In this document: positions 40,230 through 46,979 of the stretch, in pieces | How the letters are laid out: every line of letters starts with the position of its first letter | Numbering within the stretch: the stretch's first letter is position 1 | Assembly (NCBI GenBank): GCA_902572675.1 | Contig: CACGGY010000002.1 | Location: 1 to 46,979, forward strand | DNA from: an uncultured Prochlorococcus sp. | Lineage (GTDB): Bacteria; Cyanobacteriota; Cyanobacteriia; PCC-6307; Cyanobiaceae | Direction: 5' to 3' | DNA length: 46,979 bases | Program-made: the position numbers and the translations under genes | The notes under the pieces: generated by a model | Databases searched by the model: none | What the model was told of the DNA's origin: nothing | What the model saw: the letters and a program-made list of their open reading frames with translations, nothing else

Positions 40230-41159
40230 TTAATCATCAAATCTAGAACTATTATCTCTTGGTTTTTTCTTGTTTGTTCCAACGTTATATCTAGTATTTT
40301 GATTTTTTGAACTTGATCTAGCTGATGAGCTTACTCTACGACTTTCACGTGTTTTTTTATCTTGATTAGCATCTTTAAATGAAGCATCTTCTACTTGAGC
40401 TGTAGAAGTTTGCTGTCTAATAGAGGATCTAGTAGGTTTCTTTGTTAATGGAGAAGAATCACTAGGAGTAGAGATATTATCTCGTCTAGAAACTGTACGA
40501 TTCATTCTGGGTCTTGACCCTGTTTTAACCTCATCGCGAGACAAATTTCTTCTTTCACCAAAATTATTTGTTTCTGGTTGTTTCCTAATTCTATCTTCAG
40601 AAGTCTGTCTTCTCCTTCTTATAGGCTCGTCATTTTCAAACTGACTTATTTCCCTTGGAGATGGCCTACTTCTACTTGCTGCAGCAGAGGGTATAGCTCT
40701 TGATACGTTCCTCCTACGAGATCTCCCCTCTGTATAGTCTTCTTCAAATTCATCTTCTTGAGGTTTAAATCTTCTAGATGGTCTTTCAGATTCTTCAAAC
40801 CTATCATAATCGTCATTAAATCGACCTCTAGAATTTCTTGGAACATCAGAAATAGGATCATCATCAAAATAAGATGACCTTCTAGCTTGATCAGTAGCAA
40901 CTCCCCTCAATCGCACACTTTCATATGCGAAAAAAACTGTAGTTCCTGCTAATAAAAACTGACCAAACTGAAGGATAGGATCTAACCTCCAGCCTTGAAA
41001 AAATAATATTCCTCCGCACAAAAGTCCAATTGCTGCGAAGAAAACATCATAATCTCGCGCCAAGGCAGGCTTAAAGGACCTCAAAAAATAAAGGCCTCCT
41101 CCACATACCGCGAGAACTATACCAACAATACTGGCCCAATTGAGACTAGCATTGACCAC
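40230..41159 (-). CDS. Ycf66 family protein with long Arg/Ser-rich C-terminal tail
   Basis: N-terminal NWASIVGIVLAVCGGGLYFLRSFKPALARDYDVFFAAIGLLCGGILFFQGWRLDPILQFGQFLLAGTTVFFAYESVRLRG typical of Ycf66. Confidence 0.9.
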   Translation of the reverse strand: MVNASLNWASIVGIVLAVCGGGLYFLRSFKPALARDYDVFFAAIGLLCGGILFFQGWRLDPILQFGQFLLAGTTVFFAYESVRLRGVATDQARRSSYFDDDPISDVPRNSRGRFNDDYDRFEESERPSRRFKPQEDEFEEDYTEGRSRRRNVSRAIPSAAASRSRPSPREISQFENDEPIRRRRQTSEDRIRKQPETNNFGERRNLSRDEVKTGSRPRMNRTVSRRDNISTPSDSSPLTKKPTRSSIRQQTSTAQVEDASFKDANQDKKTRESRRVSSSARSSSKNQNTRYNVGTNKKKPRDNSSRFDD

Positions 41160-41239
41160 ATTCTTTCTCCAAAAATTTATTTTTTAAAGGGTTACTTATA
41201 TCCCCTATATATATAGTGTACTTAAAACTTCTACAAAAA

Positions 41240-41425
41240 CTAGCGTCTTCCAGTAGAAGTACGATCGAGGGAATCTTTCTGGCTGACAAAAATCAAAAAT
41301 GCAGTGGCTGGAATAACGATAAGTAAGGCAGCAGCAATAAAACTACCTATCATTCCCACTGCGGAATTATTTGCAACTTCAGCAGAAAAATCTGCGGCTA
41401 GTAATAAATTTGAGATTTGAAACAC
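41240..41425 (-). CDS. psbX: Photosystem II protein PsbX
   Basis: 61 aa single-[41 protein letters not shown]. Confidence 0.85.
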   Translation of the reverse strand: MFQISNLLLAADFSAEVANNSAVGMIGSFIAAALLIVIPATAFLIFVSQKDSLDRTSTGRR

Positions 41426-41506
41426 TTTTTAAATATTAAATTCTCAATTTATAATACGAATTAAATACGTTTCAATGGGTTATTTATTAAGATGAATTAA
41501 ATAATT

Positions 41507-41821
41507 GTGATTTCCTTGCTTGTGAACTCTCTTCAAATTTTAGACATTAGTTTAGGAATTTCTCTTTCATATCTAACTATAGTTTTTCTAATAAGATTAA
41601 TACTTACTTGGTACCCAAAAATTGATTTAAGTAAAGGTTTATGGTTATTAGTTTCAATACCATCAAGCTCTATTCTTAATTTAACAAGAAAACTAATTCC
41701 TCCTATTGGAGGCGTTGATGTTGGACCCGTAATTTGGATCGGATTTATAAGTTTTTTAAGAGAAATATTAGTCGGTCAGCAAGGGCTTATAAAACTTGCA
41801 TTGCATAAACATATTCCATAG
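41507..41821 (+). CDS. YggT family membrane protein
   Basis: LIRLILTWYPKIDLSKGLWLLVSIPSSSILNLTRKLIPPIGGVDVGPVIWIGFISFLRE. Confidence 0.88.
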   Translation: MISLLVNSLQILDISLGISLSYLTIVFLIRLILTWYPKIDLSKGLWLLVSIPSSSILNLTRKLIPPIGGVDVGPVIWIGFISFLREILVGQQGLIKLALHKHIP

Positions 41822-41839
41822 AAATCTTTTAATTATTTC

Positions 41840-43189
41840 TCAGTAATTTGGCAATAATTCTTCTTCTACATATTTAGTATGTATCTTACCCTGCTTAAAT
41901 TTAGATTTATTCAGTAAGGTTAGATGAAAGTTAATTGTTGTAGGAATACCAGTCACTGCACATTCATTTAAAGCCCTATTCATACGTTTAATTGCAGTAT
42001 TACGATCCTTTCCCCAGACTATTAATTTACCAATTAAAGAGTCATAGAAAGGAGGTATTTCATAGCCGGTATAGACATGACTATCCACCCTTACACCAGG
42101 GCCACCAGGAGGAAGCCACCCAGTTATTTTTCCGGGTGATGGTCGGAAATTGTGAGAAGGATCTTCAGCATTGATTCTACATTCAATGGCATGACCATTT
42201 AAATGAATATCATCCTGATTAAATTCCAAGTTTGCACCGCTTGCGATTTTAATTTGCTCAGCTATTAAATCAACTCCTGTAACCATTTCAGTAACAGGAT
42301 GTTCAACTTGAATCCTAGTATTCATCTCCATAAAATAAAAATTATCATCATCATCAACTAAAAATTCAACTGTACCCGCCCCTTCGTAGCCGATACTTTT
42401 TGCAGCAGCAATGGCTGCGTTCCCCATTTTTTTTCTTAGCTCAGTATTAATTGCAGGACTAGGAGACTCCTCTAGTAACTTTTGATGTCTTCTTTGAACT
42501 GAACAATCTCGCTCTCCTAAATGAACAACATTACCGGCCCTATCGGCCAAAATTTGAATTTCTACATGTCTTGGCTTCTTTATGAATTTCTCCATATATA
42601 AACCATCATTACCAAAAGCTGCTTCTGCTTCGCCTTGGGCTGCTTTAAACATTTTTTCTAAATTATCAGAGTTTTCAACCAACCGCATACCTCTTCCACC
42701 TCCTCCAGCAGTGGCTTTAATAATTACCGGATAGCCAATATCATCAGCCAATTTATAAGCCTCATCAACATTTGATAACAAGCCTTTACTACCAGGTACT
42801 GTTGGAACTCCAACTGCTTCCATAGTTTCTTTAGCTGTAGATTTATCTCCCATAGATCTAATAGCTTTAGGAGATGGGCCAATAAAAACTATGCCGTGAT
42901 CATTACACATCTCAGCAAATTTATCATTTTCCGCAAGAAATCCATAACCAGGATGAATAGCATCAACTCCTCTCGATGTAGCAGCAGCAAGTATATTTGG
43001 AATATTTAAATAACTCTTATTACTTAATGAATCTCCTACGCAAACCGCCTCATCGGCAAGCTGAACATGCAATGCTTTTTTATCTACAGTGCTAAAAACT
43101 GCAACGGTTGCAATACCTAGTTCTCTACAACTTCTGACAATTCGTAAAGCTATTTCTCCACGATTAGCAATTAAAACTTTTTCAACCAT
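41840..43189 (-). CDS. accC: Acetyl-CoA carboxylase biotin carboxylase subunit
   Basis: [75 protein letters not shown]. Confidence 0.97.
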   Translation of the reverse strand: MVEKVLIANRGEIALRIVRSCRELGIATVAVFSTVDKKALHVQLADEAVCVGDSLSNKSYLNIPNILAAATSRGVDAIHPGYGFLAENDKFAEMCNDHGIVFIGPSPKAIRSMGDKSTAKETMEAVGVPTVPGSKGLLSNVDEAYKLADDIGYPVIIKATAGGGGRGMRLVENSDNLEKMFKAAQGEAEAAFGNDGLYMEKFIKKPRHVEIQILADRAGNVVHLGERDCSVQRRHQKLLEESPSPAINTELRKKMGNAAIAAAKSIGYEGAGTVEFLVDDDDNFYFMEMNTRIQVEHPVTEMVTGVDLIAEQIKIASGANLEFNQDDIHLNGHAIECRINAEDPSHNFRPSPGKITGWLPPGGPGVRVDSHVYTGYEIPPFYDSLIGKLIVWGKDRNTAIKRMNRALNECAVTGIPTTINFHLTLLNKSKFKQGKIHTKYVEEELLPNY

Positions 43190-43449
43190 TATGAAAATAA
43201 AATTGAAGAAATGAAATGACTTAAAATAAAAAATTATTTGCCAAAGTATTCAACAAAATTTTTTAGTGATCATAGGACATTTTTACAATACAACCTAAAA
43301 CGTTATATATGTAAAAATATTTGTTTTATGCAATAGAAAAATTATTCAACATATTAAAAAAAAACTCTTTTCGAACTACATGCTTAATTCAGCCAATAAT
43401 GTATGATATTTTTAAGGTTTAAGCATCCCTCGGCTGCTGAAAACCCTTT

Positions 43450-43531
43450 GCGGACGTGGCGGAATTGGTAGACGCGCACGTCTAAGGAGCGTGTGGCTTC
43501 GGCCTTGCGAGTTCAAGTCTCGCCGTCCGCA
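43450..43531 (+). tRNA. tRNA-Leu (anticodon AAG)
   Basis: Acceptor GCGGACG/CGTCCGC, anticodon arm CACGT-CTAAGGA-GCGTG, long variable arm, T arm GCGAGTTCAAGTCTCGC, discriminator A. Type II (class Leu) structure. Confidence 0.93.
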
Positions 43532-43535
43532 TCAA

Positions 43536-44822
43536 ATGTATTCTGGTTTAACTGCAATGAAAAAAGAATCAGTTGCAGTCGTTATAATTTCCAATGGTCC
43601 TGGTGAATTAACTACATGGGTAAATCCTGTAGTGGATGAGCTAAACAAAATAAATAAATCACTATGTGATGAAGATAAACAAGATTTCACTCTTAGGTTA
43701 GTCCTTGTTCCTTGCCCAAATGCCACTGGTAAAGAATTTTTAGTTGCAAATTCATGGAATAAATTCGAATTAATTACAAAATCCAAAAGTTTTTGGAAAT
43801 TATTAATAAAGCCACATTCATTTGCTGATTGGCCAAAAAAAGGGATAGTTATTTTCCTTGGTGGGGATCAATTTTGGAGCATTTTATTAGCTAAAAGATT
43901 AGGTTATTTAAATATCACATATGCTGAATGGGTTTCACGATGGCCTAAATGGACCAATGAAATTGCTGCTATGAATGTAAAAGTAAAAGAGTTAATACCT
44001 AAAAAATATAAATATAAATGTAAAGTAATTGGGGATTTGATGGCAGATATCAAACTTAATAGCGAAATATCACTAAGAAATAAAGAAAAACACTACATTG
44101 CATTATTGCCTGGTTCTAAGAAAGCAAAGCTTTCAATTGGAATTCCTTTCTTCTTAGAAGTTGCAGATCATATAGCTAAAGAAAATCAAAATATAAATTT
44201 TATAATCCCCATTGCACCAACTACTGATAAAAGTGAATATTTATTTTTTCAAAGCAACAAAAATCCAATTGCTAAATATTACTCATCAAAAATCAAATCA
44301 ATTAAAAACTTCAAAGACTCTAGTTTTGATTATGTAATTGAAACATCGAAAAAAACAAAGATTTATCTAATCAAAAAACATCCTTGCTATGAAATATTAA
44401 AAGAATGTGATCTTGCAATTACAACTGTAGGAGCAAATACTGCAGAATTATCAGCAATTAGTCTTCCAATGTTAGTTGTTCTGCCAACTCAACATTTAAA
44501 TATGATGAACGCTTGGGATGGTATTTTTGGAGTAGTTGGAAAAATTTCATTCATAAATAGATTCCTAACTTTTATAATTAAAAATTTCTATTTTAAAAAA
44601 AAGAAGTTTTTTGCTTGGCCAAATATTAAAGCTAAAAGAATGATTGTCCCTGAAAGGATAGGTAATATTTCGACAATAAAAATTGCAAGAGAAGTATTAT
44701 TTCTTATTAAAAATAGAGATCAATTAAAAAGTATTAGGGATAATCTAAATAAAGAAAGAGGTGATAAAGGTGCTTCAAAAAAACTTGCTGCTATTATTAT
44801 TAATTTAATAAAAAAACTTTAG
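43536..44822 (+). CDS. LpxB-like glycosyltransferase (lipid-A-disaccharide synthase-related, cyanobacterial)
   Basis: VVIISNGPGELTTWVNPVVDEL, IALLPGSKKAKLS, CDLAITTVGANTAELSAISLPMLVVLPTQ. Start at 43536 or 43557; the 43491 start overlaps the tRNA. Confidence 0.8.
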   Translation: MYSGLTAMKKESVAVVIISNGPGELTTWVNPVVDELNKINKSLCDEDKQDFTLRLVLVPCPNATGKEFLVANSWNKFELITKSKSFWKLLIKPHSFADWPKKGIVIFLGGDQFWSILLAKRLGYLNITYAEWVSRWPKWTNEIAAMNVKVKELIPKKYKYKCKVIGDLMADIKLNSEISLRNKEKHYIALLPGSKKAKLSIGIPFFLEVADHIAKENQNINFIIPIAPTTDKSEYLFFQSNKNPIAKYYSSKIKSIKNFKDSSFDYVIETSKKTKIYLIKKHPCYEILKECDLAITTVGANTAELSAISLPMLVVLPTQHLNMMNAWDGIFGVVGKISFINRFLTFIIKNFYFKKKKFFAWPNIKAKRMIVPERIGNISTIKIAREVLFLIKNRDQLKSIRDNLNKERGDKGASKKLAAIIINLIKKL

Positions 44823-44825
44823 CAA

Positions 44826-45881
44826 TTACCAAGGATCATCAATTTCAAACTTTTCTGATTTTTTGTTATCTTGAACTAAATTTTGTTCGTTTAGTGGTTC
44901 AATATCTAAAGTTTCAGTTGCATTTTGAATTGGTCTTTTCGAAGCTAAATTAGTATTTGATTGTTTTTTTTGCTTTAAATCAATATTGTTTTTTTCATCT
45001 ATTTGATTAACACTATTTTGATTCTGGATCTGATCATAATCATCATTATCCATGTATAGCTTTTTTCTATTATTTATTTCTTCTTCAGAACCCTTTATTT
45101 CAACATATTCAAGTTCATCTTCATAATCATCTTCGTAATCATCTTCATAATCATCTCGTTCAACAACTTCTTCATATTCCTCGACCAAATTGTTTTGCTG
45201 TTCTGATTCAGAACCTGAAAGTAACTGATTCTCAACAGGTACAAGATTTGCTGAGTATCCATTTACTTCCCTTTCATCCCACGAAGAACCCCCGACTCCA
45301 AGTTTCTCTAGTAGTCCACTACTTAGTTGCTTCAATTTCTCTTCCGCACCTTCATAAACAATAATCCTATCGGTACCACTACTTACAATTTCCTCAACAG
45401 GTATTTCCCAAGTACTTAAAACTCCCTCGCCTAAAAGCGGAACACCAACAGCACCCATAACAAGAGATATCAAATCCCCAGTCTCAATATCAAAAGAAAA
45501 GCCAAGAACTCTTCCCAGCAGTTGTCCAGATTCTGTAATTACTTGACAATTAATTACCTTCCCATACCTTTCTGGAGAAAAACTTTCACTCAAAGAATCT
45601 AGGGAGTCAACTAATATGACATCTCCAACTTGCTTTATACTTTCTAAAGGCATCCATTTTGGCAAACCTGGTAAAAATCTTGTCAGTGGATTATCTCTTA
45701 GTCCCAAAGCGACCACCTCTCTTCTATCAATATCAACAACAACTTCGCCAACTACGCCTAGCCGTCTTCCAGTATCAGTAGTTATCACTTGTGTTCCCAT
45801 TAATTCTGACCTTAACCATAAACGTTCACTAGGAACCGAGTTAGGGAGATTCTTATTAGCAGATGTGTTAGACAAGCTCAT
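44826..45881 (-). CDS. PRC-barrel domain protein with acidic, low-complexity C-terminus
   Basis: Two PRC-barrel-like repeats (GTQVITTDTGRRLGVVGEVVVDIDRREVVALGL; GKVINCQVITESGQLLGRVLGFSFDIETGDLISLVM), then DDYEDDYEDDYEDELEYVE. Confidence 0.88.
   Translation of the reverse strand: MSLSNTSANKNLPNSVPSERLWLRSELMGTQVITTDTGRRLGVVGEVVVDIDRREVVALGLRDNPLTRFLPGLPKWMPLESIKQVGDVILVDSLDSLSESFSPERYGKVINCQVITESGQLLGRVLGFSFDIETGDLISLVMGAVGVPLLGEGVLSTWEIPVEEIVSSGTDRIIVYEGAEEKLKQLSSGLLEKLGVGGSSWDEREVNGYSANLVPVENQLLSGSESEQQNNLVEEYEEVVERDDYEDDYEDDYEDELEYVEIKGSEEEINNRKKLYMDNDDYDQIQNQNSVNQIDEKNNIDLKQKKQSNTNLASKRPIQNATETLDIEPLNEQNLVQDNKKSEKFEIDDPW
45117..45156. repeat. 12-bp tandem repeat (ATCTTCATAATC x3 plus ATCT)
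   Basis: atcttcataatc/atcttcgtaatc/atcttcataatc/atct, coding for the (DDYE)n run of the PRC-barrel protein. Confidence 0.85.
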
Positions 45882-45926
45882 AAATTTCTTTTTATCATTC
45901 TGACGTATAAATTTAAAAAAGTGTGT

Positions 45927-46979
45927 TTATGCAGCATTTGGTAACCCAAGAACTTGGGTATTAGCACCTCTTGCTTGCGCAACCCCAATTGTTCGTTCAG
46001 ATGCACTAATCATAGGCCTTCTATGACTTACGACTATAAATTGAGCATTTGATGACTGATTTGATATTAGTTTTGACAACCTTTCAACATTAATACCATC
46101 TAAAAAACTATCAACCTCGTCTAATGCATAAAAAGGTGAAGGCTTGTACTTTTGCAAAGCAAATAAAAAACTTAAAGCAGTTAAAGATTTTTCACCACCT
46201 GACATAGACGCTAATCTTCTGACATTTTTTCCCTTGGGATGAGCCACTAAAGTTAATCCTCCTTCTAAAGGAGAATTAGGATTTTCAAGTTGAAGAAATC
46301 CATCTCCATCAGATAAATTTGCAAAAATTTCTCTAAAATGTCTATCAACTTCTGTAAATGCTTGCATGAAAGCTTCTTGACGCATCGTAGATACAGTTTC
46401 TATTCTCAGCAATAATTCAGATCTTTCATTAGATAAAATTTCTAATTTTTCTCGCAAACCATTTAATCTCTCAATTAATGCTTCTAGTTCATCAAGAGCT
46501 AACATATTGACAGGTTCTAAGCTTTCTAGTTTTGCATTTATAATCGAAATTTCTGATTGCAAAGATTCAAGACTCTTCCCTTCATATTCTCCAAACTCCG
46601 GGGAAGGATTAGGTAGATCTTTTTTATAATTTTCTAATTTTATTTTCTCGCTCCTCATCTCTTCTTTTAGGGAATGCATATCTCTTTCAAGATATTCAAG
46701 CTTTAACAGATAGTTATTATATTCTTGCCGTTTATTTGAAATTGAAGAGTTTAATTCATCTCTTTTCCTTCTCAATAAACCTAAATTCTTCTCTAGAGAA
46801 TTTTTTTGATTATCGAGATCTGAAAGCTCTTTTTTAAATTTATCTCTTTTTTCTATCCATTCACTATGAGCAATTGCGAGTTGTTTAATAGATTCCTGCA
46901 AGTTTTTTTCTTGTAATAAAGTAATTTTTAATGAATTATTGATACGCTCTTTATTTAAAGCAAATTGATTCTTTTTATC
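45927..46979 (-). CDS. smc: Chromosome segregation protein SMC, C-terminal part (N-terminus beyond window)
   Basis: Coiled coil then [50 protein letters not shown]...[11 protein letters not shown]. Reading frame appears to continue past 46901 to the window end. Confidence 0.95.
   Translation of the reverse strand, partial: DKKNQFALNKERINNSLKITLLQEKNLQESIKQLAIAHSEWIEKRDKFKKELSDLDNQKNSLEKNLGLLRRKRDELNSSISNKRQEYNNYLLKLEYLERDMHSLKEEMRSEKIKLENYKKDLPNPSPEFGEYEGKSLESLQSEISIINAKLESLEPVNMLALDELEALIERLNGLREKLEILSNERSELLLRIETVSTMRQEAFMQAFTEVDRHFREIFANLSDGDGFLQLENPNSPLEGGLTLVAHPKGKNVRRLASMSGGEKSLTALSFLFALQKYKPSPFYALDEVDSFLDGINVERLSKLISNQSSNAQFIVVSHRRPMISASERTIGVAQARGANTQVLGLPNAA

Noticed and set aside
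40646-40900. 84-aa ORF in alternate frame within ycf66
   Set aside because: Created by low-complexity composition of the Arg/Ser/Asp-rich tail; no independent support.
41205-41216. Perfect palindrome CTATATATATAG between psbX and ycf66
   Set aside because: Simple alternating AT sequence expected often in an AT-rich genome; at most a -10-like element.
43386-43449. Possible small RNA or leader hairpin upstream of tRNA-Leu (TTCAGCC ... GGCTGCTGAA)
   Set aside because: Only short imperfect pairing; cannot be separated from chance or from the tRNA promoter/leader without expression data.
43491-43535. ORF-track start for the LpxB-like gene inside the tRNA-Leu
   Set aside because: The 15 N-terminal residues (MWLRPCEFKSRRPHQ) translate tRNA sequence; the ATG at 43536 or 43557 is more plausible.
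1-46979. CRISPR arrays, transposases, integrases, phage or defence modules
   Set aside because: No regularly spaced repeats, no transposase/integrase motifs and no defence gene motifs were recognised on either strand.

Overview
AT-rich (low-GC) cyanobacterial chromosome segment. Small gene sizes, two high-light-inducible (Hli) proteins, PsbX, Ycf66, a SufBCDS cluster, AccC, SMC and other cyanobacterial DUF proteins strongly suggest high-light-adapted Prochlorococcus; this assignment is recognition, not a search. About 50 genes are supported on both strands, mostly core housekeeping: RimO, VKOR-thioredoxin, NadB, radical-SAM/PDZ DUF512, TolC, inositol monophosphatase, YihY, HtrA, ABC-F, Ktr/Trk K+ uptake plus SLC13, NDH-2, CysH, CoaX, Bcp, RarA, Pgm, SufBCDS, S9 peptidase, Def, HIT, SbmA-like ABC, Hli, Ycf66, PsbX, YggT, AccC, tRNA-Leu, LpxB-like, PRC-barrel and SMC. 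No rRNA, CRISPR array, transposase or phage module was seen. The most notable observations are: (1) an unannotated, heavily decayed 4'-phosphopantetheinyl transferase pseudogene between bcp and rarA; (2) several small ORFs under 60 aa missed by the ORF track (a PetL-like peptide, an Hli, a twin-CX3C peptide and two membrane micropeptides); (3) a tRNA-Leu with an A34 anticodon (AAG); (4) an inverted repeat between a ribbon-helix-helix-like gene and a divergent partner; (5) a Nif11-leader-like peptide ending in GG with no core; (6) a repeated, mutually pairing motif in the leader of a SAP-like/DUF4912 gene. I did not find a clearly new multi-gene system; the window is mostly ordinary core genome.
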